From: Photobacterium sanctipauli
Lineage (GTDB): Bacteria > Pseudomonadota > Gammaproteobacteria > Enterobacterales > Vibrionaceae
Direction: 5' to 3'
DNA: 64,000 nt
NCBI RefSeq assembly: GCF_003026495.1
Contig: NZ_PYMA01000008.1
Span: 62,001-126,000, forward strand
A model generated the notes under the pieces. That model did not search any database, was not told the DNA's origin, and was given only the letters and a program-made list of their open reading frames with translations. Within the stretch, counting starts at the first letter, position 1. Every line of letters starts with the position of its first letter. The position numbers and the translations under genes were made by a program. Of the stretch, positions 1-9,148 are shown one piece after another.

Positions 1-791
1 TCGGCACGGTGCAGCTCCCGCACCAAGGTTTTAAATTCATTGATAGCAGCCAGCGGGTCATTTTCAACACTGTAGCCGGCATGCACGGCAAAGAAGTTGA
101 TCGGGCTATAGCCCCAATAATTTTGCCGCCCTTGCGGGGCATCATTGACATCAAACTGTTGTACCGGCATCAGTTCTACCGCGGTGACCCCCATTTCCTT
201 CAAATACGGGATCTTGTCGATGATCCCGGCGAAAGTGCCCCGCTTGCCTTTATCGACGCCGGATGAAGGGTGCTTGGTAAAACCACCGACATGCATTTCA
301 TAAATCACGGTATCGTTGAGCGAATGCCTTGGCGCCATCACGTCTTGCCAATCAAAGTCGGACTGATCAACCACGATACTTTTCATGCTCGCATCCATGT
401 TGCGCCCCGGCCCTATCGCCCGCTCGCGGCTATAGTTCCGGCCAAAGCAAATGGCTTGGCTGTATGGGTCAATCAATACTTTGTCTTTGTCAAAGCGCAA
501 GCCTTTTTCCGGCAGCCACGGGCCATCAACCTGAAAGCCATAGACTTGGCCATGGCCGATATTGCCCACGAAAATAAACCAATAGTGGCCGCGCTTATGA
601 ATAGAGGGATTGAGCTCGAAAGAATGCTGCGGGCTCGCCGCGTCGGCGCTGGCAAACAGGTGCAAGGTCACCCGGGTCGCGTCTTTGGAGTAAAGGCTGA
701 AGTTGACACCGTTTTGCTTTACCGATGCCCCGAGCGGGAAAGCTTCTCCCGGCCATGTGTAAACCTCATTGCCATGTGCGAGTTCCATCAT
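1..791 (-). CDS. Glycogen-debranching / isoamylase-type glycoside hydrolase, N-terminal part
   Basis: This gene runs off the left edge, so only about the first 263 residues are visible. The protein would cleave alpha-1,6 branches in glycogen-like glucans in the cytoplasm. The N-terminus has a CBM48-like beta-sandwich region (GASVKQNGVNFSLYSKDA, about residues 20-95), and the GH13 barrel starts near VIYEMHVGGFTKHPSSG and VTAVELMPVQQF, followed by NYWGYSP, all typical of the GlgX/TreX/isoamylase group. The start is the first of two ATG codons. AAGGAG lies 8 nt upstream (800-805). The catalytic Asp/Glu residues lie beyond the window, so GlgX cannot be told from other isoamylases here. It is separated from prfC by a terminator. 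Confidence 0.75.
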   Translation of the reverse strand, partial: MMELAHGNEVYTWPGEAFPLGASVKQNGVNFSLYSKDATRVTLHLFASADAASPQHSFELNPSIHKRGHYWFIFVGNIGHGQVYGFQVDGPWLPEKGLRFDKDKVLIDPYSQAICFGRNYSRERAIGPGRNMDASMKSIVVDQSDFDWQDVMAPRHSLNDTVIYEMHVGGFTKHPSSGVDKGKRGTFAGIIDKIPYLKEMGVTAVELMPVQQFDVNDAPQGRQNYWGYSPINFFAVHAGYSVENDPLAAINEFKTLVRELHRA

Positions 792-910
792 CCTTGATAC
801 TCCTTATTCCATCTCTATCAAACCGGGCGCATTGGTGCAGCAGCATCCAATATGCACCAACCAGAATAATAGACTTGAATAAGAAGGAGATGTAAAGAGT
901 TCACAAAAGA

Positions 911-940
911 ATAAAAAAAGCCGCCACAATTGTGACGGCT
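911..940 (-). terminator. Intrinsic terminator after prfC
   Basis: On the minus strand AGCCGTCACAATTGTGGCGGCT forms a GC-rich hairpin followed by seven U. It sits about 40 nt after the prfC stop and separates prfC from the glucan-debranching gene. Confidence 0.85.
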
Positions 941-977
941 CTATCAGAGTGCTCTGTTTCAGTGCAGCGCTAAGCGA

Positions 978-2558
978 TTAGTGCTCGCGGGTGGCACGGA
1001 ACTCAACATCAGGGAAACGCTCTTTCGCCAGGTTCAAGTTAACCATGGTCGGTGCGATGTAACTCAGGTTATCGCCGCCATCCAACGCAAGGTTAGACTG
1101 ATTCTTGCGCTTAAACTCTTCCAGCTTCTTCGCGTCGCCACACTCAACCCAGCGTGCCGTTGCCACGTTCACGCTTTCGTAGATAGCTTCGACGTTGTAT
1201 TCCGCCTTAAGACGGGCAACAACCACATCAAACTGAAGCACACCAACCGCACCAACGATCAAGTCGTTGTTCTGTAGCGGACGGAATACCTGTACCGCAC
1301 CTTCTTCCGATAGCTGAACCAAGCCTTTTAGTAGCTGCTTCTGCTTCAGTGGATCTTTCAGGCGGATACGGCGGAATAGCTCAGGTGCGAAGTTAGGGAT
1401 ACCCGCGAACTTCAAGCTTTCACCCTGGGTGAAGGTATCACCGATCTGGATAGTACCGTGGTTATGCAAACCGATAATGTCACCAGCGTAAGCATGCTCG
1501 GCGCGAGCACGGTCACCGGCCATGAAGGTTACCGCGTCCGAAATACTGACATTTTTGCCGGTACGCACGTGGTTCATTTTCATACCTTGGCTGTAAGTGC
1601 CCGATACGATACGCATGAAGGCAATACGGTCACGGTGCTTAGGATCCATGTTGGCCTGGATCTTAAACACGAAGCCCGAAAACTTCTCTTCCGTTGCTTC
1701 TACTTCACGCTCGTTTGCCTGACGCGGCATTGGCGCTGGCGCCCACTCCGTCAGGCCATCTAGCATATGGTCGACACCGAAGTTACCCAATGCGGTACCG
1801 AAATATACCGGGGTAAGCTCACCAGCCAGGAAGAGGTCGCGATCGAACTCAGGGCAAGCACCGATAACCAGCTCCAGCTCTTCACGCAACTGCTCAGCCA
1901 AGTCGGCACCCACTTGCTCGTCAAGCTCAGGGTTGTCTAGGCCCTTGATGATGCGCTCTTCCTGAATCGTGTGGCCTTGGCCGGTCGCGTACAGGATAGT
2001 CTCGTCACGGTGGATATGGTAAACACCCTTGAACTCCTTGCCACAACCAATTGGCCATGAAATTGGTGCACATGCGATGTTTAGCTCGCTTTCTACTTCA
2101 TCCAGCAGTTCCATCGGATCGCGAATATCACGGTCCAATTTGTTCATGAAGGTCACGATCGGCGTATCACGCAGACGCGTTACTTCCATTAGCTTACGGG
2201 TACGATCCTCGACACCCTTCGCCGCATCGATAACCATCAGACAGGAGTCAACGGCTGTTAGGGTACGGTAGGTATCTTCCGAGAAGTCTTCGTGTCCCGG
2301 GGTATCAAGCAGGTTTACCAGACACTCGTTGTATGGGAACTGCATTACCGAGGTCGTTACCGAGATACCACGTTCTTTTTCCATCTCCATCCAGTCTGAC
2401 TTAGCGTGCTGCTTAGAGCCGCGGCCTTTAACAGTACCGGCTTTCTGGATCGCGTTTCCGAATAACAGAACTTTTTCAGTAATGGTTGTTTTACCCGCAT
2501 CCGGGTGAGAAATGATGGCAAACGTACGACGTTTGTTCACTTCAGGTAGAAAAGACAT
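978..2558 (-). CDS. prfC: Peptide chain release factor 3 (RF3)
   Basis: RF3 is the translational GTPase that recycles RF1 and RF2 from the ribosome after peptide release. The protein is 526 aa, the usual length. Visible motifs are the P-loop HPDAGKTT (residues 18-25), [14 protein letters not shown] in switch II, and NKLDRD (G4). The reading frame stays open 27 codons upstream, but family alignment starts at [13 protein letters not shown], so ATG at 2558 was chosen; AGG lies about 10 nt before it. The gene is a single transcription unit between holD-rimI and a terminator. Nothing unusual is seen. Confidence 0.96.
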   Translation of the reverse strand: MSFLPEVNKRRTFAIISHPDAGKTTITEKVLLFGNAIQKAGTVKGRGSKQHAKSDWMEMEKERGISVTTSVMQFPYNECLVNLLDTPGHEDFSEDTYRTLTAVDSCLMVIDAAKGVEDRTRKLMEVTRLRDTPIVTFMNKLDRDIRDPMELLDEVESELNIACAPISWPIGCGKEFKGVYHIHRDETILYATGQGHTIQEERIIKGLDNPELDEQVGADLAEQLREELELVIGACPEFDRDLFLAGELTPVYFGTALGNFGVDHMLDGLTEWAPAPMPRQANEREVEATEEKFSGFVFKIQANMDPKHRDRIAFMRIVSGTYSQGMKMNHVRTGKNVSISDAVTFMAGDRARAEHAYAGDIIGLHNHGTIQIGDTFTQGESLKFAGIPNFAPELFRRIRLKDPLKQKQLLKGLVQLSEEGAVQVFRPLQNNDLIVGAVGVLQFDVVVARLKAEYNVEAIYESVNVATARWVECGDAKKLEEFKRKNQSNLALDGGDNLSYIAPTMVNLNLAKERFPDVEFRATREH

Positions 2559-2748
2559 AGCGTTGATAATCCTGTGAGAGATTTCTCTGATTGAGCCTAC
2601 CGCCCGCACTTTCATCAGCGGCACGGCAGCAGGTTCCAAATTGATTTTTAGGGTACAGGCCCAAAGATGGCGGAATTATACGCAAACTCCAGCCAAAGCG
2701 ACAGTGCTAACACCGCCGGGGGACGCCCAAATGGCATCGGCCCCGATG

Positions 2749-3195
2749 CTATAGCATCATATAGGTCATGATCAGGGCATCCTCGCGCCCTGTCGGCGAC
2801 GGGTAGTAACCTTCCCGGCGGTTGATTTCATTGAACCCCAAGGCTTCATACAACTGGTATGCGCAAACATTGCTCGCCCTCACCTCAAGCCAAACCTCCT
2901 CGGCTTGTTGTTGTTCCAGTTGCGCCAAAAAGCCTTCCAGCAATACCTTGCCGAAGCCCTTGCCCTGAAAAGCCGGATCAATGGCAATATTGAGCAGGGT
3001 TGCCTCGCCCGCCACCAGCTGGCCGAAGCAATAGCCAACCAATTTGCCGTCCACTTCGAGACCATAGTTGGCCGCAATTTTATTGGGTGACTGGCGAATT
3101 AATGATTCCGCCCATGGATAAGCGTGGGCCGCCTGCTCGATGCGCCAAACATCATCAAGGTGATGGGATTGTAGCGGTACAATGTTATGTGTCAT
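2749..3195 (-). CDS. rimI: Ribosomal protein S18-alanine N-acetyltransferase
   Basis: RimI acetylates the N-terminal alanine of ribosomal protein S18 with acetyl-CoA. It is a 148 aa single GNAT domain. The acetyl-CoA loop QGKGFGKVLL (from residue 77) is intact, and LEVRASNVCAYQLYEALGF carries the expected catalytic Glu/Tyr region (about E104 and Y116). The start overlaps the end of holD by 11 nt, so the two are translationally coupled, as in other enterobacteria and vibrios. Confidence 0.95.
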   Translation of the reverse strand: MTHNIVPLQSHHLDDVWRIEQAAHAYPWAESLIRQSPNKIAANYGLEVDGKLVGYCFGQLVAGEATLLNIAIDPAFQGKGFGKVLLEGFLAQLEQQQAEEVWLEVRASNVCAYQLYEALGFNEINRREGYYPSPTGREDALIMTYMML

Positions 3196-3586
3196 AAGAA
3201 CAAATCTGTTGCCAAAGGGCTTTTTTGCTTGCCGGTTGTGTATGCATTTGCTTCAAGGACACGGAGGTCAATAACTGGCATCCAGCAGGATGTGCCGATT
3301 CGCACCCGGCTACCCAGCACCAGACCAAGTGATGCTCTCGGATTTGCTCAATGGCCGACGGCGGCAAGCACAGCGCTTGCTCAGGGGTAAGCTTCATACT
3401 GCTGAGGATCTTGCCAAACAGCCAACGGTCATGCTCGTCCAGATCCTCGTTGCACACAAACAACACTTGGCACGACTCAGGCAAATCAATACTCGGCACT
3501 TCCATTTCCGGATAAAACGCAGGGTTACGAACCTGCCAGTAGGTCAGGCCTATTTCCTGCATTAGCTGCAAATCACGCTGTTTCAT
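3185..3586 (-). CDS. holD: DNA polymerase III psi subunit
   Basis: HolD (psi) is a small clamp-loader subunit that links chi, and hence SSB, to the tau/gamma complex. It is 133 aa. The conserved N-terminal MKQRDLQLMQEIGLTYWQVRNP, the central CQVLFVC strand and the HHLVWCWVAGC segment identify the family. It is the first gene of a holD-rimI pair with overlapping ends. The C-terminal tail after residue 110 is poorly conserved, as is usual for this family. Confidence 0.93.
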   Translation of the reverse strand: MKQRDLQLMQEIGLTYWQVRNPAFYPEMEVPSIDLPESCQVLFVCNEDLDEHDRWLFGKILSSMKLTPEQALCLPPSAIEQIREHHLVWCWVAGCESAHPAGCQLLTSVSLKQMHTQPASKKALWQQICSYDT

Positions 3587-3663
3587 CCAGTCATTATCCT
3601 ATCGGGTGTCACTTTTGAAGGGCGATACTACCAGATCTCCTGCTAAACGGAATTGCCCGCAGC

Positions 3664-3690
3664 GAAAAAAATACCACCTCGCGGTGGTAT
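3664..3690 (-). terminator. Intrinsic terminator after yhbS
   Basis: Eight-bp perfect arms (ATACCACC / GGTGGTAT) around a 4-nt loop at 3671-3690 are followed on the minus strand by a run of U. It ends the ubiT-yhbS transcript before holD. Confidence 0.85.
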
Positions 3691-3716
3691 TTTCAGACTC
3701 GGTAGCCAAGGGGTGA

Positions 3717-4220
3717 TTATAGCTCGGCAAACTCGCTGCTGTACTCGATGGTACCGGTCTTGCCCGCCAAAGTGCCCTCGGCCAACTCCAGCACCATGAA
3801 CGCCTCTTCCGGCACAGGCCACTGACATGCCAAGCCGTGGTCAGCGGCTTTCACGAAGCCGACTTTCGGGTAATAGTCGCTATGGCCAAGTACCACCACA
3901 ACCGGGTAGCCAAGCTCCAGCAAGGTTTGCTTGGCTTCTTCCATCAAGGCCTGTCCAATGCCCTGACGCTGGTATTCCGCCTTAACGGCAAGCGGCGCCA
4001 GCCCCTGCCAATTTTCATCCACACCGTCACGGGTTACCGGGCTGAAAAACAGATGGCCAACCACTTCGCCTTCATCACTGCATGCCACCAGCGATAGGGT
4101 GCGCTGACCATTCTCCCGCAACTTCATAACAAGCTTAGCTTCGGCTTCGGTCTCGAAAACCGACTTGAGCAGGGTATCGATCGGCAAGATATCTGCTGGG
4201 GCTTCAGTTCTAATGAGCAT
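3717..4220 (-). CDS. yhbS: GNAT family N-acetyltransferase, YhbS type
   Basis: The protein is 167 aa and aligns along its length with E. coli YhbS (MLIRTEAPADILPIDTLL at the N-terminus; LAPLAVKAEYQRQGIGQALM as the acetyl-CoA loop). The substrate is unknown. Its start overlaps the ubiT stop by 11 nt, and the ubiT-yhbS pairing is conserved in E. coli, so the genes are co-translated. A role in the ubiquinone pathway is not shown by the sequence. The family call is firm; the function is open. Confidence 0.9.
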   Translation of the reverse strand: MLIRTEAPADILPIDTLLKSVFETEAEAKLVMKLRENGQRTLSLVACSDEGEVVGHLFFSPVTRDGVDENWQGLAPLAVKAEYQRQGIGQALMEEAKQTLLELGYPVVVVLGHSDYYPKVGFVKAADHGLACQWPVPEEAFMVLELAEGTLAGKTGTIEYSSEFAEL

Positions 4221-4731
4221 TCATGACCTCTTTTTGCTCGGCCGGCGATTGCATCCCTTTGTGGATGAAGTCGGCCGACTGCTGCAAGACAAATTTAACA
4301 GGTGCCGGAAGTGAGTCCAGATCGATGCTATCCATCAGGTTCTTCACTTCCAAGCCTAATTCGGTGTCACCCTCAATACGAAGGCGACGCTGGAAGAACA
4401 GTGTATCAGGATCTTCCTTGCGCGCGGCAATTAATACCAGATCATTGCATTCGCCGCTAAAACTCACGTCTTCTTGTTCAATATGCTCGGCCACCACCAG
4501 CTTCTCATCTTGGTAGCTGATGAACCACTGCAACCCCAAATCGCGTACTTCAACCTTCAGCCAACGATCTTCCAGGAATTCGAAATCCCCATCTTCAAGG
4601 GCTTCCTTGAATACCATTGCCAAGCCTTCCAGCATGACTTTCTTTTGAACGGGAAACGGCGTTAGCTTCGCAGGTACACGTAAAATTGACGGACCATGCT
4701 GCACCATGTGCTTTCTTAGTTGAGCAATCAC
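4210..4731 (-). CDS. ubiT: Ubiquinone biosynthesis accessory factor UbiT (SCP2 domain)
   Basis: UbiT is the lipid-binding SCP2-domain protein needed, with UbiU and UbiV, for oxygen-independent ubiquinone synthesis. It is 173 aa. The SCP2 fold covers about residues 40-140 (MVFKEALEDGDFEFLEDRWLKVEVRDLGLQW). ubiU and ubiV lie on the opposite strand, as in E. coli, but here a 2-kb c-di-GMP gene separates them from ubiT. The 199-bp upstream gap is a divergent promoter region in which I found no convincing FNR box. Confidence 0.92.
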   Translation of the reverse strand: MIAQLRKHMVQHGPSILRVPAKLTPFPVQKKVMLEGLAMVFKEALEDGDFEFLEDRWLKVEVRDLGLQWFISYQDEKLVVAEHIEQEDVSFSGECNDLVLIAARKEDPDTLFFQRRLRIEGDTELGLEVKNLMDSIDLDSLPAPVKFVLQQSADFIHKGMQSPAEQKEVMNAH

Positions 4732-4930
4732 TATTTATTTTCCTGTATGGGTCGCAATCCTCCGATTGTATGGCAAGACTAGACATGCTTTTTATGCCTT
4801 GAGTCAAAAAATAGGCGTCTGTTATGGCAAAGTTTGGAAATAGTCATGAAACACGGGTTATAGTTACCAACAACACACACTTGCCGTCTTGCAGTGATCA
4901 GGCAAAAAATACGGACATACGTAAGCACCC

Positions 4931-6973
4931 ATGCCAACCGAGCAACTCAACTACTGGTTTCCCCTACTGACCGATAACAGCCCGTTTCTTTTTGCGGTGC
5001 TGGATCCAAGCCATAACTACTTGGTCGTCAACAACCGCTATTGCGAAGTCAGCGGGCTAGAGCGTGACGAGCTGGTTGGCCGCAACGATGTCGATGTGCT
5101 CGGTCAGGCTTTCTACCAATCGATGCGCCCTTATTACCAGCGGGCCTTCAACGGTGAAACCATTGAAAGCGAGGTCGTCTTGGACGACAACCGCCACGAT
5201 ACCAGCATGCACTTCAGCCTGGCACCGCTGCGCAACCAAGCCGGTGATGTCAGCCATATCGTGCTGCATTGCGCCGATACCTCAGAGCGCCAGGTACTGG
5301 TTAACTCACTGCATGAAATCGAGCACCAGCTGCAACACCTCAACCAGATGATCACCGATGGCAGCTGCGTGGTCGAAGGCAACACCATCATCAGCGCCAA
5401 CAAAAAAGCCGCCGAATTGCTTGGATTCGACTCCGCCGGCGAGCTTAAGGGGGAAGAACTAGGGCGGTTGCTGTTTGATAGCCACAGCAAGCAGCTGCTT
5501 GGCAATCAAATCAATAAGCTAAGCAACGGCGAGGCACGCAGTTGCCATACCCACTCCCGCAGCAAGGAAGCCCAGCCCCTGCTCATTTCAGCCTCGGATA
5601 TTACCCTGCTAAACTCCCCGGCGAAGCTGGTTTTGCTCCAAGCACAGCCAGAGCCGGCCCAAGCTAAACTCGACCAAGGCAAATTTGAACAATTGGCCCA
5701 TACCGATCCCCTGACCGGTTTGTACAACCGCCACGGCTTCAGCCGCCAGCTGGAACAATTGATCGCCAACGAAACCCCGCTGGTGATGTTGTACCTGGAT
5801 ATTGATAACTTCAAGAACATCAACGACTCGCTGGGCCACCACATTGGCGACCGCGTACTGCAGGAAATCTCGCAGCGGCTGGAGCGCCTGCTGCCGAACA
5901 ATGCCGTTCTGGGCCACCTTAGCGGTGACGAGTTTGCCGTGCTGCTGCCCAACCCCGAGCATGCACGCACCGGCGAGCTAACCTCGCAGCAAATTATCTC
6001 GTTGATTAACCAGCCTTTTGATCTCCACCACTTTAGCAAGCACTTGGCCTGCTCTATCGGCATGGTGAGCTACCCCGGCGATGGCAACGATGCCCGCATC
6101 TTGCTGCAAAACGCCGATACCGCCATGTACGAGGCGAAGAACCGTGGTCGCAACCGGTTGGTGAAGTTCAGCGAGGAGATGAACAAAGAAGCGCGAATGC
6201 AGCTGTGGCTGGAAATTGAGCTTCAGAAAGCCCTGCAAAACAACGGACTTGAAGTATGGTACCAGCCCAAGGTCAATGCCCGTGACTTTGCCATTGATGG
6301 GGCCGAGGCATTGGTGCGCTGGAAGCACCCGGTTGAGGGCTACATCAGCCCGGGCCAATTTATCCCGGTGGCGGAGCGCTCCGGCCTTATCGAACAACTT
6401 GGCCAAGTGGTGATGCGCGAAGTATTTACCACGGTCCGGAAATGGAAAGAGCACGGATTGCTGACCGGCAAGGTGGCCATCAACCTTTCGCCGCAACAGT
6501 TTGGCAACCCGAACCTGATCGCCTTTGTTGACAAGCTTCGCAAGAGTACCGGCGTTAACCCGAATGATATCACCTTCGAGCTGACCGAGAGCGCGGTAAT
6601 GAGCGACGGGGAACATACCATCCAAATGCTCAATGCCATCAAGAAGCTAGGCTTCTCGCTATCGATTGACGACTTTGGTACCGGCTATTCATCACTGTCT
6701 TACTTGGCGCGCTTCCCGCTCGATGAGCTTAAAATCGACCGTGCCTTTATCAAAGACATCGAGACCGTGCCAAAGCAGGTTACCTTGATTGAGAACATCA
6801 TTAACCTGGGCAAGTCGCTCAATATGAGTGTGGTGGCCGAAGGGGTGGAAACCCGCCAGCAGGCAACCCTACTGTCAAACCTCAACTGCAACTCGATCCA
6901 AGGCTTCCACTTCTATAAGCCGGCACCGAAAAACGAGCTTGAGGCTATCTTGCACAAGCACGCCCGCCACTAG
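4931..6973 (+). CDS. PAS-GGDEF-EAL cyclic-di-GMP turnover protein
   Basis: The protein is 680 aa and soluble, with no membrane segment. An N-terminal PAS domain (about residues 10-125) is followed by a second PAS-like region (about 140-245), a GGDEF domain (about 255-415) and an EAL domain (about 430-675). The GGDEF signature reads SGDEF (331-335), a variant seen in both active and inactive cyclases; DPLTGLYNRHG, DIDNFKNINDSLGHHIGD and the C-terminal ADTAMYEAKNRGRN are intact. The EAL domain keeps EALVRW (459-464), FELTES, DDFGTGYSS and LKIDRAFI, so it should be an active phosphodiesterase. Which domain dominates cannot be read from sequence. It is divergent from ubiT and in line with ubiU, 164 nt upstream. 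The ribosome binding site is weak. Confidence 0.9.
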   Translation: MPTEQLNYWFPLLTDNSPFLFAVLDPSHNYLVVNNRYCEVSGLERDELVGRNDVDVLGQAFYQSMRPYYQRAFNGETIESEVVLDDNRHDTSMHFSLAPLRNQAGDVSHIVLHCADTSERQVLVNSLHEIEHQLQHLNQMITDGSCVVEGNTIISANKKAAELLGFDSAGELKGEELGRLLFDSHSKQLLGNQINKLSNGEARSCHTHSRSKEAQPLLISASDITLLNSPAKLVLLQAQPEPAQAKLDQGKFEQLAHTDPLTGLYNRHGFSRQLEQLIANETPLVMLYLDIDNFKNINDSLGHHIGDRVLQEISQRLERLLPNNAVLGHLSGDEFAVLLPNPEHARTGELTSQQIISLINQPFDLHHFSKHLACSIGMVSYPGDGNDARILLQNADTAMYEAKNRGRNRLVKFSEEMNKEARMQLWLEIELQKALQNNGLEVWYQPKVNARDFAIDGAEALVRWKHPVEGYISPGQFIPVAERSGLIEQLGQVVMREVFTTVRKWKEHGLLTGKVAINLSPQQFGNPNLIAFVDKLRKSTGVNPNDITFELTESAVMSDGEHTIQMLNAIKKLGFSLSIDDFGTGYSSLSYLARFPLDELKIDRAFIKDIETVPKQVTLIENIINLGKSLNMSVVAEGVETRQQATLLSNLNCNSIQGFHFYKPAPKNELEAILHKHARH

Positions 6974-7032
6974 GCCGCGCACCTGCATTCGTTAACGAGG
7001 TATAACCCCTTGTGATAAAAATGCAAAATAAG

Positions 7033-7046
7033 TTGTCCTAAATCAA
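7033..7046 (+). promoter_or_regulatory. FNR-like box upstream of ubiUV
   Basis: TTGTC-CTAA-ATCAA matches the FNR consensus TTGAT-N4-ATCAA at 9 of 10 defined positions. A TACTAT hexamer at 7090-7095 could be a -10 element, which would place the box near -62, a class I position. Anaerobic FNR control of ubiUV is established in E. coli; this site is inferred. Confidence 0.55.
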
Positions 7047-7137
7047 CAAAAACCTGCCTGACATCAAAACACGGGGGCAATACGCCCCCTACTATTTGTT
7101 CCATAACTTTATTCCAACACTGGTAGATAAAAATAAT

Positions 7138-8145
7138 ATGGAGCTACTTTGCCCCGCCGGTAACCTGCCGGCGCTGAAAACTGCCATTGATAACGGTGCA
7201 GATGCGGTATATATCGGCTTTAAAGACGATACCAACGCGCGCCATTTTGCAGGACTCAATTTTACAGGTCGCAAACTTGAAAAAGCGGTGCAATATGTAC
7301 GTGATCACGATAGAAAACTGCATGTTGCCTTAAACACCTTTGCTCACCCAGACGGCTTCGAACGCTGGCGCAAGGCAGTAGACAACGCAGCAGCCATGGG
7401 GGTAGACGCCCTGATCGTGGCCGACATCGCCGTACTGGATTATGCCGCGACCAACTACCCGGATCTCGAGCTACACCTTTCGGTACAGGCCTCAGCCACC
7501 AATGTGGCTGCGATTGATTTCTACAAGCAGAACTTCAATGTCAAGCGGGTGGTACTGCCACGCGTGCTGTCTATCCACCAAGTGAAGCAGCTGGCCCGCA
7601 ATACCGATGTCGAACTGGAAGTTTTCGCCTTCGGCAGCCTGTGCATTATGTCGGAGGGACGCTGCTACCTGTCGTCCTACATGACGGGCGAGTCGCCAAA
7701 CACGGTTGGCGCTTGCTCGCCGGCCAAGTTTGTGCGCTGGCAAGAAACCGCAACGGGGTTGGAATCACGCCTTAACGAAGTGTTGATCGACCGTTACGCC
7801 CATGGCGAAAACGCCGGTTACCCCACCTTGTGCAAAGGCCGCTTCGATGTGAACCTTGATGGCGAAAACCGCCGTTACCATGCCCTGGAAGAGCCGACCA
7901 GCCTCAACACTCTTGAGATCCTGCCCGAGCTATTCAAGGCCAATATCTCATCGGTCAAAATCGAAGGCCGCCAGCGCAGCCCTGCCTATGTTGAGCAAGT
8001 CACGAAGACTTGGCGAGCAGCGATTGACCGCTACAAGGCAAACCCAGAAAGCTACAGCGTTGAGCCGGCTTGGAACAGCTGCCTTGGCAACGTGTCCGAA
8101 GGCAAGCAAACCACCCTTGGTGCTTACCACCGTAAATGGCAATAA
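7138..8145 (+). CDS. ubiU: Anaerobic ubiquinone hydroxylation protein UbiU (peptidase U32 family)
   Basis: UbiU and UbiV form a 4Fe-4S heterodimer needed for the hydroxylation steps of ubiquinone synthesis without oxygen. The start is ATG at 7138 (MELLCPAGNLPALK), not the in-frame TTG at 7096, because the family begins here; the protein is 335 aa. The four cluster cysteines C169, C176, C193 and C232 fall at the same positions as in E. coli UbiU. ubiV follows after 9 nt, so they form an operon behind the FNR-like box. Confidence 0.95.
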   Translation: MELLCPAGNLPALKTAIDNGADAVYIGFKDDTNARHFAGLNFTGRKLEKAVQYVRDHDRKLHVALNTFAHPDGFERWRKAVDNAAAMGVDALIVADIAVLDYAATNYPDLELHLSVQASATNVAAIDFYKQNFNVKRVVLPRVLSIHQVKQLARNTDVELEVFAFGSLCIMSEGRCYLSSYMTGESPNTVGACSPAKFVRWQETATGLESRLNEVLIDRYAHGENAGYPTLCKGRFDVNLDGENRRYHALEEPTSLNTLEILPELFKANISSVKIEGRQRSPAYVEQVTKTWRAAIDRYKANPESYSVEPAWNSCLGNVSEGKQTTLGAYHRKWQ

Positions 8146-8154
8146 GGAGCCAAC

Positions 8155-9030
8155 ATGAAATACTCCCTTGGCCCCCTGCTGTACTTCTGGCCAAAGACCG
8201 ACGTTGAAGATTTCTACCAACAGGCAAAAAACAGCAATACCGACATTATCTATTTGGGTGAAACGGTATGCTCGAAACGCCGCGAAATGAAGCCCGCGCA
8301 CTGGATGGAAATAGCCAAAGACATTTCGGCAACGGGTAAGCAGGTCGTCCTATCGACCATGGCCTTGCTGGAAGCACCAAGCGAAGTCAATGTGATGAAA
8401 AAGTACATTGATAACGGTGACTTCATTGTCGAGGCCAATGACGTGTCGGCTATCCAGTTGGCGCACGAGTCTAAGGTGCCGTTTGTGGTTGGCCCGGCAA
8501 TCAACTGCTACAACGCCCAAACCCTGAACTTGTTTTTGAAAAAAGGCATGACCCGCTGGTGCATGCCGGTGGAGCTATCTCGCGAATGGCTGCAAAACGT
8601 GGTCACCGAATGTGAGCGGATGGGGATCCGCGACAAGTTCGAGACCGAAGTCTTTAGCTATGGCTACCTGCCACTGGCCTATTCCGCGCGCTGCTTTACC
8701 GCCCGCGCCGAGGATCGCGCCAAAGACGACTGCGAAACCTGCTGTATCAAGTACCCAACCGGGATCACGGTCAACAGCCAGGAAGAGCAGAAGGTCTTCA
8801 CCCTCAATGGTATCCAAACCCAGTCTGGCTACTGCTACAACCTGATCAATGATCAGCAAGGAATGGGTGGCCTTGTGGACGTGGTGCGACTCAGCCCATT
8901 GGGCGTCGATACCTTGTCGCTGGTGGATGACTTCCGCAACAACAAAGAGGGGGCAACCCAGCACCCGCTTGAAGGCGGGCACCACTGCAACGGTTACTGG
9001 CATAACCTTGCCGGCCTCAATATCGAATAG
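8155..9030 (+). CDS. ubiV: Anaerobic ubiquinone hydroxylation protein UbiV (peptidase U32 family)
   Basis: UbiV is the 4Fe-4S partner of UbiU. It is 291 aa, with AAGGAG 5 nt before the ATG. Cysteines C39, C180, C193 and C197 match the E. coli cluster ligands ([26 protein letters not shown]). It lies 9 nt after ubiU and ends just before a strong bidirectional terminator. Confidence 0.95.
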   Translation: MKYSLGPLLYFWPKTDVEDFYQQAKNSNTDIIYLGETVCSKRREMKPAHWMEIAKDISATGKQVVLSTMALLEAPSEVNVMKKYIDNGDFIVEANDVSAIQLAHESKVPFVVGPAINCYNAQTLNLFLKKGMTRWCMPVELSREWLQNVVTECERMGIRDKFETEVFSYGYLPLAYSARCFTARAEDRAKDDCETCCIKYPTGITVNSQEEQKVFTLNGIQTQSGYCYNLINDQQGMGGLVDVVRLSPLGVDTLSLVDDFRNNKEGATQHPLEGGHHCNGYWHNLAGLNIE

Positions 9031-9060
9031 CGATTACGCCCGTTCGATACCCGAAAATAA

Positions 9061-9087
9061 ACAAAGCCGCGATAATCGCGGCTTTGT
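9061..9087. terminator. Bidirectional terminator between ubiV and nlpI
   Basis: ACAAAGCCGCGAT and its exact complement form a 13-bp-arm hairpin with U-rich sides on both strands. It serves convergent ubiV and nlpI. Confidence 0.9.
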
Positions 9088-9148
9088 TATATATCAACGG
9101 TGTTAACCAGTAAGGCTGATCAAACACTGATGTAGGTTGGTATTAACC

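Noticed and set aside
270..797. 175-aa plus-strand ORF at the left end
   Set aside because: The opposite strand encodes a clear CBM48/GH13 protein, so this is an antisense shadow.
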